Translations under genes and position numbers: made by a program
Assembly: GCF_963678635.1 (NCBI RefSeq)
Contig: NC_087064.1
Coordinates: 13,861,599 to 13,925,598 of the forward strand
From: Symsagittifera roscoffensis
Taxonomy: Eukaryota > Xenacoelomorpha > Acoela > Convolutidae
Length of the DNA: 64,000 nucleotides
Direction of reading: 5' to 3'
Shown here: positions 1 through 11,949 of the stretch, in pieces
How positions within the stretch are numbered: the first letter of the stretch is position 1
Layout of the letters: each line of letters begins with the position of its first letter
The notes under the pieces: model-generated
The model's database searches: none
The model's input: only the letters and a program-made list of their open reading frames with translations
What the model was told of the DNA's origin: nothing

Positions 1-416
1 CACCACATTGACCAAGTAACAATCCACACATCCCCCCTCCACGCAACTATTTAGTTTGAACAATTGCTTAGCACTGTGTATACGCTTGGTTTCGATTGGC
101 TTATTTTGTAACCAGAGCCAAGATGAAAAAGGCCCCATTTTGTTTGAGGTGATGGACGTTAATTTGAAAGCGAGGATTATCCAATTTCTTATACAAAGTT
201 TGCCCCCAGAATTGATTGTAGCATAGTATCTTGCGAAGCTCTCATGTGGTCACTTCTTGGCGAATGAACCCATTTTTACATTCAAATTTTTTGTAACACG
301 TTCCAACTCATGGCTAGGTATAGATCTGTTCATCAAGTAAATCATAAAAAACTTAATTTGACAAAATGATCACTTACAAAAAATATTTGCCCGCATTCTA
401 ATTACAGCGCCAGTAA
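1..416. other. intergenic, nothing recognised
   Basis: AT-rich DNA with no open frame of useful length and no recognised motif. Confidence 0.5.
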
Positions 417-464
417 TCCTTTATATTGTCCTTTATATTGTCCTTTATATTGTCCTTTATATAG
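417..464. repeat. 12-bp tandem repeat, 4 copies
   Basis: TCCTTTATATTG is repeated head to tail at 417, 429, 441 and 453. The last copy ends AG instead of TG. It is a simple minisatellite with no sign of function. Confidence 0.9.
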
Positions 465-546
465 TGCTCAAAACATTACTTACGAGGCCAAAATGTGCAT
501 TTTGTTAAATGTAAGCGGCTTCTGCAGCAGGCAAAAATCAAATTGT

Positions 547-1420
547 CGCGGAATTCATAACATTGCCATTTTTCTTTGATCTTCTCCACTGTTTTGGATT
601 CCACGGACAAATAGTTAAAGCACTGTGTTGCTCAAAATTGCTCCAAAAACAGGCAATTTTGCGGAACCCGCAACAAAATGTGTGGGATCCGGAACTAGTT
701 TGAGGAATCCATGAACAAATGATAATATATGTGTTTAGTAAACTTAAGCTGTCGCGGAATCCGCAACTGCAAGTGGAATCCTCAAATTGTAGGCGGAATC
801 CGCAGATTGTAAGTTGATTCCGCAAATTGTAAATGGAATCCGCAAATTGTAGGCGGAAACCGCATAAATTTGCGGAATCCACTTTTTTTTTGCGGAATCT
901 GCTTACATTTGCGGAATCCGGAACAACTATCTATATTCGCTCGTTGCGGAATCCGCAACAAGATCAATGTGCCGATAATGCCGAGATAACCCAATAAATT
1001 TATTCGGTTTCGTGTTTCTAAAACTATGGTCCCAAAAACCGCTTGCAAATACTAAAGTGTGACTTCCATCGATGTAGTTATCCAATGTTTTAAGATTTGT
1101 TTGTGGATTCCGCTGACAATGGTTAAGTTCTTGCTTTTAAATTCCGCAAGTGCATATGCAAGTTCAGTAATAAACAAATTTCTGAATTCCTTTACAGTTT
1201 GCGGATTCCGCTTACAAATTTTGCGGATTCCACTTAAATTTGCGGATTCCACTTACATTTTGCGGAATCCACTAACAATTGCGGAATCCAGAACAACTAG
1301 CTATATTTGCTTGCTGCGGAATCCGCAACAAATTAAATGTGCCGACACAAATTACGTTACAAGTATATGTACGCGGATTCCACTGAAATTTTGTAGATGA
1401 AATCCACTTGCGTTTTGGAT
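547..1420. repeat. cluster of TGCGGAATCCGCA-type near-palindromic repeats
   Basis: About 25 copies of a 10-13 bp motif related to TGCGGAATCCGCA are spaced roughly 20-40 bp apart. The two orientations (GGAATCC and GGATTCC) are mixed: mainly GGAATCC at 547-960, GGATTCC at about 1,100-1,250, and both after that. Many copies are followed by AAATTGTA- or AAATTT-like linkers. Open frames across this block on both strands are by-products of the repeat. Short dispersed repeats of this style are common in nematode genomes, but I do not recognise this family. Confidence 0.8.
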
Positions 1421-1839
1421 TATGTTTAAAGACTTGTCTCTGGAAACCAGGAACATGCAGACACAAAATTGTGCGCCTATCCAAAGCTCAGTTTGGCCTC
1501 GTAATGTTTAAAAAAATTTAATTATGTTTGATTAAAACTCTTTTCAAGTTGAAAAATTATAATGAAACTTCAATCGATTATAATCATTTTTTGTCTATTA
1601 AACTAGCAAAAAACTTCACACAAAGCTCAACTTATTTTTTGATTACGTTACCAGAATACTGCGTTAAGCTGCAATTTTCATTTTTAGTTTAAAAATGTTA
1701 TAGTCACGGCTTTCGAAAAATTGATAGATTTTTATGCTAGGAGTGGTTTGCTTTTAGATTGAATCTGTTTCTTGATCTGTTTTATAAATTTCATGTGACT
1801 GTTAAAAGACAGAAAATTTGTTCAAAGCTTCCCCCTCAG
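1421..1839. other. intergenic, nothing recognised
   Basis: AT-rich, with many short A and T runs. No motif or ORF is supported. Confidence 0.5.
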
Positions 1840-2920
1840 GAGGTGCTGTGTCTTGTTTAAGTTTTTGGTAATTTTGAGAGGATTTTTTGAAAAAAAAGTA
1901 ACGGATTATTTTATCTCTGGGGTTATCTTTCACCAGACAAATTTTAACTTTTAGCAAACGATTTTGGGCAAAAATAAATGGTGACATCCGAAAACTATTG
2001 ATGTCTTGAACTTAAAAAAAAGGTATTTCCCTTGCATGGACTTTTCCTAAGCTTTTCGATAACGCGTAAGCGGTAATTTAATCCAGCTCGAAAAACCAGG
2101 CAAGCTTTTGCCCTTTTTAAAGTGTCACAAGAAATAACATACAACGCTTTCTTCTGCACATAGCTTCTAAGGGGAATTTTTGAAAGAAAAAAATCTGAAG
2201 ATAAATTTTTAATCTTTGTTTTGAAAAACTCGAAAACTTTTCAGCGCATATTTTTCACTAAAGCTGTACATTTTCTCTCAGCTCAGAGTGAAATTACTAC
2301 ACCAAAAAATTTGTGTACAAATAGATACATTATCGAGTTTTGTGTGAAACTAGTTACATTCTTGTTCCGACTTTCGTAACGAAAGTAACGGAATATTTGT
2401 GCTCGGGTTTTTTTCTTCAGACACATTTGGTTTTTTAAGTAGTCATCAAAAGAAAAGATAGAAAAAAAAATTTTGTCCTGAGTTTAAAGTTGAAAATATA
2501 TTTTGTCTGTGATTAATTTTCGTAAAGTTATGGGGATTTAAATATTGCCATTTAGGCCAATTTAGGACAATTACCGCGTGATATGGTTCGCGCTATTAAC
2601 GCGTAAGCGGAGATTTAATCCGTCTTAGGAATCATTCCAAAATTGGTTGAAGGAAGCCTACTTCCCGTATTTGATTTGTTGCTAGGAGCAAAATTTATCA
2701 CTTTGTACTTAATTGGCGTGTGGAGGATGATATTCACGAAAATTTTATTACAATTATTTTTTTCATGTTATTACTACTCCATAGACATTAAAAGACATCA
2801 GAGCTTTTAGAGATTCGCCCTGATACGAGCAGTATTGTTCTGTTTTGTTGTCAAATAATACGAATTTTTTTAATCAGTCAAAAACAGGCCACGATGTTCA
2901 AGCACTGATTTTTGAAAGGA
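1840..2920. repeat. left block of an inverted dispersed repeat family
   Basis: Two related blocks lie at about 1,840-2,110 and 2,370-2,640. Each has an AAAGTAACGGA-like start and a CGCGTAAGCGG...ATTTAATCC core. A tail to about 2,920 contains ACTCCATAGAC and CTGATACGAGCAG. The same sequence recurs in the opposite orientation at 7,800-8,912, 9,550-10,070 and 10,700-11,220. The arrangement (outer end at the left, inner end near 2,900) is what the left arm of a foldback element would show. No transposase is visible between the arms. Confidence 0.75.
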
Positions 2921-3859
2921 TCATTTTTTTGATGCATACCAAGAATTACGGTTTTTGCTCATAGTTCCATGCAAAATTTGTTAATTTTAAGGGCCTATCT
3001 CATATGCAATTTATTTTTCGTATGTCAGACTTTTGCCTTTTAACTAATGGGGTTTCTTTGTTGAGAAAAATTTAAGTTATTTTGTTTTCAGACAAAAACA
3101 CAAATCAAAAAATTTTCAGACAATGGAAACTAGTGAGAAAATATGTTTCATGGAGACAAGAGACTTCATACATGTTCTGTAAGTATGGAATTACTGAAAC
3201 TTGATGGCACGAAGTTGGTAATTTATGAAAACTGTATGATTAGAAACTTTGGTCGACCCGGGTGCCTAGAAACTCTTAGAAAATTTTGAAGGGCAGTTTT
3301 AGAATCTGGTAGGACAAACTGTAAATTTGTGGCTATGGTTCAAAAAGGGTTCAATTTGAGACAAACTTTTAGTATTTTCAAACCTTGTATTTGGAAACTG
3401 ACTGGTAAATAATTCCATAAGATAACAATCCAGCTGAAAATATAAACAATTTTCCAAAACTAGAGTTGCTGCTGACCAAAAAATTCATTGATATTATCTA
3501 ATTGATTTGAAAAATGAATTAAACGCAATATTTCAAAATCAGCGGAAGAAGAAAGTTGACCTCTTTTCTATCATCTATCCAATTACGGCTCGAATTTGCA
3601 TAACTGGTGCCAAACAAATTACTAATCTTGTTTTGTTTGATTACTGTATCTGGTTCTTTTCTAATAAAATGGAGAATAAAATGATCATTTAAATTAATAA
3701 TAAAGAAAAGCTGGTGCATCTGTAAAAACAATGATTAATTAAATTGCAACGATTTGTAGGATCGGTGATCCTTACATTTTTTTGCCACATTTAGAGTTCA
3801 ATTTAGAGCTTTACATTGGCAAATGCATGCATTATTGTAAAAGCTAATGAGTGGTACGT
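2921..3859. other. intergenic, nothing recognised
   Basis: AT-rich DNA. Short overlapping frames on both strands near 3,507-3,731 have no recognisable content and are probably chance. Confidence 0.4.
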
Positions 3860-3904
3860 AGTTCGTTATTGACGAATCAATACGATAAGTAGTCAAGTAA
3901 ACAC

Positions 3905-4114
3905 TTGGTTAAATTGCAAAATCGACCAAAACAAACAAAGTCTAGTCAAGATTTGGAACCGGTACCAAATGTGATCGCCCCCCAAATGGAATCTACCAGG
4001 GCTAGCTTTACGGAACTCATAGGACAGATTCTAGAGATGATTAGGAAATCCAGACCCCTCGGACCCCCGGCCCCAAGTGATAACGGTTCCCGGAAGCGCA
4101 AATGGCCCTATTAG
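3905..4114 (+). pseudogene. decayed coding remnant, product unknown
   Basis: A 69-codon frame of mixed, protein-like composition (Gln/Pro/Ser-rich with a basic SRKRKWPY end). The same frame continues as stop-broken coding-like sequence to about 4,315, including a Pro/Gly/Ser-rich stretch. GC content is higher than in the flanks. I recognise no domain. It could be the remnant of a retroelement gag-like gene, or a decayed host exon. It lies between the inverted repeat blocks at 1.8-2.9 kb and 7.8-8.9 kb. Confidence 0.25.
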
Positions 4115-4315
4115 AACTCGGCAACCAGCGGCTGGAAGGAAACCAAAATATAGTATGTTATAGGCCTGGTCGAGGGAAGCTTAACTTTAGGACCCCAGAC
4201 CCCCAGGACCCCTGCTTCCGGTGCTATGCCCTATGCAAATAGTCCCAAGCCGACTTCCGGAGGTCGTTTCTCGGACCCCATTGAACGCAGGGAGCTAAAA
4301 ATTTGAGATAACAAA

Positions 4316-5340
4316 GATAATGACGAGATAAATCATGTAGTATAGTTTGAGCGAAATCCGGCGGTTGGACCAGAACTTATTAGCACTTGGGGAAAATAAT
4401 CCTGAAACCGGAATTAAACAATTTACGCAAAATAATGAGCGAGGGCATATTGATTTACGGCGACAATAGACACTACAACTCATCCTCGAAAAAAGACTCC
4501 TTGTGAGAGAAGCCCCTTCGGCGACTCCTTCCGGTGTTAATAGCATTTTACCTGGAAAAGTGATAAGGGACATCATAAATGGGATAACTTGGGTAGTATT
4601 AACGGAATATGGATGAAACTTGGTAAGTAGGACCCCTTTAGGATTCTAAAACTGAACGTGGAAGATTGACCCCGGGTGACCGCGAGAAGACCTTTAAATG
4701 ACCTTTGGGTGTCTAGGACACTAAAATTGCATAGAAAGCCCTGTTATTAACACCGCAAAGTGGCGTATTCCCCAACCCCAACCCCTGGGAATGAGAATCG
4801 GTTACCTTACTAATATTTGGCAGGGAACTTATCTATTGGGAAATGAAGCAGAAGCTGAAAGAGATATAACTTATACATAGTATCAATGAAGTAGTGGAAC
4901 TATTTAAAATGGACTTGGAAAACATTGGGTTCAACATAGCTTGGAAAATGCGCTATTAATAGAAAATCAACCAGACTAAAGAAAAACAGTCCCAGAGGAA
5001 ATTGGCGGTAAAAGGAGCATAGCATGGGAAGTAGGTCTCTTAAATAAACTGAAGGGACAGGATGTTTAACCAGCTTCCCGAAGGTGGTTTTTTAGAACAA
5101 TTTGAGGTCGGGACATTAATGGGATAAATAAATAAAAACTTTGGGAGTTTGGTTAACTAAACATAATTCGGTTTGGAGGTGAAACCGGATTTGATTTTTG
5201 CATAACTTAGAGTCGAGTTTAAGACCAGTGTCGTCAGAGGAATAATTCAGTTAGGACTTTACGAAATGAGTACCAAAGTAAATTTCAGGACTTGTAGGGA
5301 CGACATAACTCTAACTATTACTAAAACTCAAATAGATAAA
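4316..5340. other. probable decayed transposable-element DNA, no gene
   Basis: Base composition is more balanced than in the neighbouring AT-rich DNA and stops are frequent in all frames. It connects the coding remnant at 3.9-4.3 kb with the LTR-like segment at 5.3-6.1 kb. I see no catalytic motif of reverse transcriptase, integrase or transposase. Confidence 0.3.
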
Positions 5341-6120
5341 CATTATAGAGAGTAATAAGCAGCCTACCCTTAGGCAGAACAATTGAGCTGTGAGAGTGAA
5401 CGGTTGATTCTCATTAGTTGGAGAACAATTATTGCATTGTTAGTGGATAGTTGGCTCTCAGTTAGTTAGAGAACATATAACGAAACTAGTTGTTTCTCCG
5501 AGTTAAAGAATCCGCAATCCTGAAGTTAAAATGATAAGTAAAAGTACCTCAAAGGAGTAGTGATCCTTAGTGACACTAGTATTTTTAGCAGGTCAGACTG
5601 AGTGATTGCGAGGAATTTTTGTGTGTAATTCGTTGATTAAGATTCTCTAGAAAAGAGATAATTCTTAGCTAATTCAGTTGGGATTTGAATTGCAATTAGG
5701 CAATTTTTTTGATTGATCGGGATACCTTCTTTTTGATTAGATTACTAGATTATTTTCTGGCAACTTGGAGCATTCAGTATTTGGACCAATAATTAACTGA
5801 ATTTAATTACAACTGGAAATTCTTGCGATCCATGAGAGTGGGCGAGACAGGCTCAAGAGCAGTATAAAACGGGGGCAAGTTACATGATACAGTGCGGAAT
5901 AGTTGCCACCTATTTAACTCCTTCGTGATTGTGGATAGAAGTGAATCTCGGTCGGCCCTGAATTCACTACCAAAGGAACCACTTTGCGGTGCCGTTAAGT
6001 TAAAGTCTGGTAACGGACCTAGAGAAGCAATCCCCGAAACCTACACGATTTATTCGCTACCGTTAAAATCAACAGCCGCAAATTTAACTGTTGTATTAGA
6101 CTAAATAAACTAAAGACACA
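5341..6120 (+). promoter_or_regulatory. LTR-like or promoter segment with TATA box and poly(A) signal
   Basis: A TATAAAA box at 5,863-5,869 is followed about 240 bp later by AATAAA at 6,104-6,109. Upstream, 5,390-5,500 contains variants of GTTGGAGAACA/GTTAGAGAACA, like repeated enhancer elements. A 70-codon frame (5,892-6,104) fills the interval but resembles nothing known. The order TATA, short transcribed region, poly(A) signal is typical of a U3-R-U5 LTR. No second copy lies in the window, so it may be a solo LTR or the promoter of a small gene. Confidence 0.3.
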
Positions 6121-6475
6121 ACACAATCACAACAGGTTATTGCCATCCTCACTTTACTGAGTAATGAGCTTACCCTTTTTTTAACGTTTACATTCTTCCT
6201 TTTTAAAAAAAACTGATTGAAGTTTGTTTTCGATTTCGATTAAACTTGCTATTAACAAATCCTCTGATTTTCGGTAATTGAGTTTACCATAGTAAAAAAC
6301 TGTTAGTTATTCACTCTCCAAATTTTATTCTGTAGATTTCATACATTTTAAGAAAAGTTAAGATGATTTTCTGAATAAAATTTTCGGATTCTTAGGAATT
6401 TTATTAGACCATCATTTCCTCTCGTCAATTTCACTGGAAATTCATAGATAATAATCATTTTTATTGGATTTTCAT

Positions 6476-6590
6476 TGTCAGTGTAAATAAATTTCAAATA
6501 TAGTAGATTATAATCGATTCAAAATGGGTTACAATCCCACTATTTTTTAAATAAAAAAAATCCATTATAATCTATTATTAAGAGTTTTTT
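6476..6590. repeat. ATTATAATCGATT-type repeat patch
   Basis: Contains GATTATAATCGATT and CCATTATAATCTATTA motifs that recur in the MITE-like insertion at 8,146-8,708. It is probably a fragment of the same family. Confidence 0.45.
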
Positions 6591-6844
6591 CCGAGGTTTG
6601 TTGATGAAATTTGCATTTTTTTCAAAATTACTTCATTTCCTGTTTAGTGCAGTTGCTACAATTTGAGTTTTATAAACTTTTATTTATCTCTAATTTTTAG
6701 TTTGGCAGTTTAACCCTTTTTTAAAATTGCTTTTTACCATCGCCCACTTTTATAATCGCCATTCGCCCACTACTTCCCTCACGTTCTACCGGGGGTGCTC
6801 AACGTAAACTCCACCGCCTGTTTTAAACCCCCTCCCCAATTTAC

Positions 6845-7044
6845 NNNNNNNNNNNNNNNNNNNNNNNNNNNNNNNNNNNNNNNNNNNNNNNNNNNNNNNN
6901 NNNNNNNNNNNNNNNNNNNNNNNNNNNNNNNNNNNNNNNNNNNNNNNNNNNNNNNNNNNNNNNNNNNNNNNNNNNNNNNNNNNNNNNNNNNNNNNNNNNN
7001 NNNNNNNNNNNNNNNNNNNNNNNNNNNNNNNNNNNNNNNNNNNN
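6845..7044. other. assembly gap of 200 N
   Basis: Exactly 200 N characters. Open frames running into it are meaningless. The length may be a placeholder. Confidence 1.
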
Positions 7045-7799
7045 GTTAGCTTTCTGAAGTGTTAATGAACCGGGAGAAAATCTCAAAAGCAAATCACTCT
7101 CAAGCTCACTTGAAAACATGATTTTTTGGTTTATTTTTCAAAACAAATTTTTAAAGCATATTGACTTTGGATTTACTTTAGGTTCAATTCAAAACTATTT
7201 GTTTTGTAACAACGGGAGACACTTAAGTTTCAGAATTATCAGCGCAGTTACTTAGTGACTAGTGACTCTGTGTTCTCTAACTGGGTTATTTGCGTCAAAA
7301 ATTCTCAATCATAAAAGATTTTAGAAATTGGAAGTAAAATAACGTCAAAAAATATTTCTCCAAAATTGTAAAGTTTAATATGTTTCAAAAAGTACGTACG
7401 ATCATGGTCACCAAAGATGACACGATTCGTGTTGCTACTAATTGAACAAAAAAAGTTCTATTAGCAATAGAATACAACTTGTATAAAAAAAATTCGGATG
7501 CTAAAAAACGTACGGCTACAAGAATTTTTTGCTGTTTAGAACTATTTTTTGGCATAGTTTCATGCAGGGGTTAAATCTTGAAAAAAACTCATTGATTTGC
7601 AAAAAAATTGATATTTTTAATAAAAATTTTATTAGTTTATCTTTTGAACTAAGCATTGGAAATCCAGCACTTTACCTATCATTTGCTTATCTTTTTCCTA
7701 CCGCTATGACGAGAGTAAAAGTTATGGCTGGATATGAACATTTAGATTCGAAGTTTTTTATGCATTCGAAGTCAAAAATATAACAACAGGCTTTGGCTA
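7045..7799. other. intergenic, nothing recognised
   Basis: AT-rich. A frame of 84 codons at 7,529-7,783 has no recognised content and is not supported. Confidence 0.4.
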
Positions 7800-8912
7800 A
7801 AAAATGAAACAAGACTGCTGGTATCAGGGCAAAGCTCTGAATGTTCCGACTGCCTTTAAGGTCTATGGAGTAGTAATAACATCAAAAAAAAATAATTGAA
7901 AAAAGAAAACGAATTTTTGTAAACTTCAGTGTAAACTTTTGTGAAACTTTTGAGAAAATTATCACCCCACACGCCATTTAAAGTACAAAGTGATAGATTT
8001 CGCTCCTATTAACAAACCAGTTATGGCATATAAGCTTCCTTGAACTAAACTTGAAAGATTTCTAGGACGGATTTAATCTCCGCTTACGCGTTAATAGCGC
8101 GAAATGTATCGCGCGTTAATTGTCCCAATTTAGCCAAAATAGCAACCCGCACTCGGTAAAAAGAGAAAATAATCGATTATATTATAATTATAATGGTACT
8201 TTTAGCAAAAATATAGTTTATTATGAGCACCAATTTTAGATGTTTAAACGAATTATATTCCATTAAAATGAAATATTATTGGTTATAATTTTTCCGAAAA
8301 TCTCTTATAATCTCAAAGGGTCCGTCACCAAATATGGATATCTCAAAACAATACAAAAGGGGAACCCTTTGGGTAGGCAGGGGGTCGAATCCCTAAAAAC
8401 AGGCGTCCGCCCCCCCCCCCCCCCCAATCTTTCCTTGCAGTAAACAGTAAGAAAGAAAACAGTAAACAGTAAGAAAAGAAACCAACTGAAAAGCACACAA
8501 AATAAAGCAAAAATAAAACGAAATGAAGCGATGACGTTTTTTGAATAAAAATGGATTATAATCGATTAAAATGGACTATAAATCAATAGAATTTCAGAAA
8601 TAACTTTTTCAAAAAATAATCGATCATAATATTTTTTTTTGAAATTTATGGGGACTGACAATAAAAATCCATTATAATATATTATTTTCTCTTTTTATTC
8701 AGTGCGGGAATCTTTAAACCCCCATAACCTTACGAAAAATGGTCAGAAGTAATATATCTTTTAAAATTGAAAGCTCAGGACAACAATAGCTTTCGAATGA
8801 AATAAAAAATTCTGTCAAAAATGGCTAGTTAAAAAGTCAAAATTTATCTGAAGAAAAAAATCACCCGAGCACAAATATTCCGTTGCTTTCGTTACCAAAG
8901 TCGAAATAAAAA
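7800..8912. repeat. right block of the inverted repeat family, interrupted by a MITE
   Basis: Reverse complement of the block at about 2,370-2,920. It starts at the inner end near CAAGACTGCTGGTATC and runs through TTAATCTCCGCTTACGCG (about 8,070) to ATTCCGTTGCTTTCG (about 8,880). The 8,146-8,708 insertion splits it. Uninterrupted copies at 9.55-10.07 kb and 10.70-11.22 kb show the unsplit order. Confidence 0.8.
8146..8708. mobile_element. MITE-like insertion, 563 bp
   Basis: The ends form an inverted repeat of about 35 bp. The left end reads CCCGCACT, then GTAAAAAGAGAAAATAAT. The right end reads ATTATTTTCTCTTTTTAT, then AGTGCGGG. Two related repeat copies (near 9,860 and 11,020) lack the insertion, so its limits can be set by comparison. 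The flanks show at most a 2-3 bp AA-type duplication. The interior is rich in ATTATAATCGATT motifs and has a run of 16 C at 8,410-8,425. No transposase is present, so any mobility would need an outside enzyme. Confidence 0.7.
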
Positions 8913-10070
8913 ATAAACAATACTGAAATACGTCAAGGAAAACAAACCATGTCAAATAATATGCCATGTTGGGAAATTCACTGGCGATCAACGCGATATA
9001 TCACAAAAATAGCATGGCAAGCTAGTCGAAGGAAAATTAGACAAGATTCAATGAGTCAAAAATTAATTGAAAAGTAGAGTATGTTTTTATATGGTTGTCC
9101 CGAATTAAGCTAAATTTGAGAAAAGACATGCCAAATAAGGCTACCAATATTTTGCGATCGCATGAATTGGTCACAAAACCAACAAAAACTATGTAAGCGA
9201 TCAGTGGGTGGTCATGGTTACTGAAAAGGCTTCGATACGATACCTTTTTTGAGCACCTACGAAAAAAAGTTTGAGGCAACTGAGTCAGCGCAGAAAAATC
9301 CACCATACTGCGTTCACTCCCACCCTGCTGGTTTAACTGACCATTTGAAAAAGTCGCCTTTGTCTTTCTCAAAATTAGCTCATAGTCTCTTAAAAAATCG
9401 TTCGTTGGAAAACTGATGTCATTAAAGAGCTTCAAAGATTAACCCTGACAAATTACACATAATTTAGAGGTATAATGAATACACTGCAAGACGTTTGGTT
9501 CTCATTTGTCTCGGATTAGGGAGTTGATTTATTCATAAATTCATAATAAGAACAAGACTGCTCGTATCAAGGCGAAGCCCTGCATGTTGCGACTGCCTTT
9601 TAAGGTTTTATGGAGCAGTAATAACATCAAAAAATTAAATGTAATAAAAAAACAAATTTTTATTTTTCATGAAAATCATCCCCTCCACACGCCATATAAT
9701 GTTTGAAAGGATAAGTTTCGCTCCTTGGAACTAATCAATTATGACATATAATTTTCTCTCAACCAATTTGGAACGATTTTAAGACGGATTAAATCTCCGC
9801 TTACGCGTTAATAGCGCGAAATATATCGCGCGTTAATTGTCCCAAATTGGCCAAAATGGCAACTTTTAAACCCCCATAACTTTACAAAAAATGATCACAA
9901 GTGAATCATTTGTTCAAATTTGAGCTCAGGACAACCATACTTTCTGAATGATATAAAAAAATTCCGTCAAAAATGGCTAGTTAAAAAGTCGAAATTTGTC
10001 TGAAGAAAAAAAACCCCCCCGAGCACAAATATTCCGTTACTTTCGTATCGAAAGTCGGAACAATAAAAAA
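8913..10070. repeat. tandem unit 1 of a 1.16-kb repeat
   Basis: Starts at ATAAACAATACTG. The same sequence restarts at 10,071, giving a period of 1,158 bp. The first about 640 bp is peculiar to this array. The last about 520 bp is the inverted-family block also found at 7.8-8.9 kb. Confidence 0.85.
9037..9435 (-). CDS. unrecognised 132-aa ORF inside the tandem repeat
   Basis: The longest frame in this repeat unit. The residue mix is ordinary and one hydrophobic stretch (about residues 80-92) is visible. No motif is recognised. The matching stretch of unit 2 carries small indels in an A-run that break the frame, so it is not conserved between copies and may be chance or decayed. Confidence 0.15.
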   Translation of the reverse strand: MKLFNDISFPTNDFLRDYELILRKTKATFSNGQLNQQGGSERSMVDFSALTQLPQTFFRRCSKKVSYRSLFSNHDHPLIAYIVFVGFVTNSCDRKILVALFGMSFLKFSLIRDNHIKTYSTFQLIFDSLNLV

Positions 10071-11220
10071 ATAAACAATACTGAAATACGTCAAGGAAAA
10101 CAAACCATGTCAAATAATATGCCATGTTGGGAAATTCACTGGCGATCAACGCGATATATCACAAAAATAGCATGGCAAGCTAGTCGACGGAAAATTAGAC
10201 AAGATTCAATGAGTCAAAAATTAATTGAAAAGTAGAGTATGTTTTTATATGGTTGTCCCGAATTAAGCTAAATTTGAGAAAAGACATGCCAAATAAGGCT
10301 ACCAGTATTTTGCGATCGCATGAATTGGTCACAAAACCAACAAAAACTATGTAAGCAATCAGTGGGTGGTCATGGTTACTGAAAAGGCTTCGATACGATA
10401 CCTTTTTTGAGCACCTACGAAAAAAAAATTTGAGGCAATTGAGTCAGCGCAGAAAAATCCACCATACTGCGTTCACTCCCACCCTGCTGGTTTAACTGAC
10501 CATTTGAAAAAGTCATCTTTGTCTTTCTCAAAATTAGCTCATAGTCTCTTAAAAAGTCGTTCGTTGGAAAATTGATGTCATTGAAGAGCTTCAAAGATTA
10601 ACCCTGACAAATTACACATAATTTAGAGGTATAATGAATACACTGCAAGACGTTTGGTTCTCATTTGTCTCGGATTAGGGAGTTGATTTATTCATAAAAT
10701 GAACAAGACTGCTCGTATCAAGGCAAAGCCCTGCATGTTGCGACTGCCTTTTAAGGTTTTATGGAGCAGTATTAACATTAAAAAAATTAAATATAATAAA
10801 AAAATGAAAATTTTTTTTTCTATAATTTTTCATGAAAAGCATCCCCCCATACGCCATATAATGTTTAAAAGGATAGGTTTCGCTCCTTGGAACTAATCAA
10901 TTATGACATATAAGCTTCTTTCAACCAATTTGGAACGATTTTAAGACGGATTAAATCTCCGCTTACGCGTCAATAGCGCGAAATATATCGCGCGTAATTG
11001 TCCCAAAATGGCCAAAATGGCAATTTTTAAACCCCCATAACTTTACAAAAAATAATCACAGGTGAAGTATCTTTTCAAATTTGAGCTCAGGACAACCATA
11101 CTTTTTGAATGCTATAAAATCAAAAATGGCTAGTTAAAAAGTTGAAATTTGTCTGAAGAAAAAAAAACCCACCCCGAGCACAAATATTCCGTTACTTTCG
11201 TATCGAAAGTCGGAACAATA
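10071..11220. repeat. tandem unit 2 of the 1.16-kb repeat
   Basis: Near-identical to 8,913-10,070, with scattered substitutions and A-run length changes. It ends after the ATTCCGTTACTTTCGTATCG block, just before ATATTTCACATG. Confidence 0.85.
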
Positions 11221-11949
11221 ATATTTCACATGAATAACTTTGAAAGGCGTTAATATCCAGTTCACGATTTCTATATGAACGGAGTTTGCAAACAGTTTTT
11301 GGATGATCTAATACCCAAGTAAAAGATGACAATTTAAGACTTGTAAATCAAAAGTCTTGGATATTTGGCGACCAAAACTGAAAAGATATCGAAGTCTACT
11401 GAAATTCACCAAAGGCTGAGAGCAAAATCAGTAAAATCAAAGCCTCTTCTGAAATAGGTTTTCCCAATCAAAGGCTCTTGTTTTCAACCAGGTCTTATCT
11501 CAAATCTGCCATATTAACAATCAGGGAATCGCCTCTTCAAGCAGCCCATCTACCTCATCAAGGACCTTCGTCAGCAACTGTCAGCCTTTAGAAAGTCTAG
11601 CAAAAAAGTTCTAATTCAGCCCAGCAGATCCACCAGCTCTTCAATAAAAAGATACCTCCAGCTTTTCAAGAAGGTCACCCCCAGCTTTTCGAGAAGTCAA
11701 CCCCAGGCTCTCCGTGAACGCTTCAGCTATTCGGAGAGGTATCCTCAGCTGTTTCGGGACAACATCAAAGACTCGAGTTAGATCCGTTTTGAAAACTTTT
11801 CTTACACCAAAACCAATTCGGGTTATGCTTTTAACAATCAAAGATGTGCTGTTTTTTTGCCAGATGCAACTAAGTGCCCTTTTCTTCTACATGCAAAGGA
11901 ACCTTCGACTCAATCAATGATCAAAACGCACATCATAAATGCATGCACC
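11221..11949. other. intergenic with a small direct repeat
   Basis: Mostly unrecognised. At about 11,654-11,705 a 24-25 bp motif of the form CCAGCTTTTC(A/G)AGAAG is repeated twice, in locally pyrimidine-rich DNA. Short frames on both strands are unsupported. Confidence 0.4.

Noticed and set aside
5892-6104. 70-codon ORF as a real small gene
   Set aside because: It lies exactly between a TATA box and AATAAA in LTR-like DNA and has no recognisable content. Kept only as part of the regulatory segment.
6795-7119. ORFs made mostly of X
   Set aside because: They run through the N gap.
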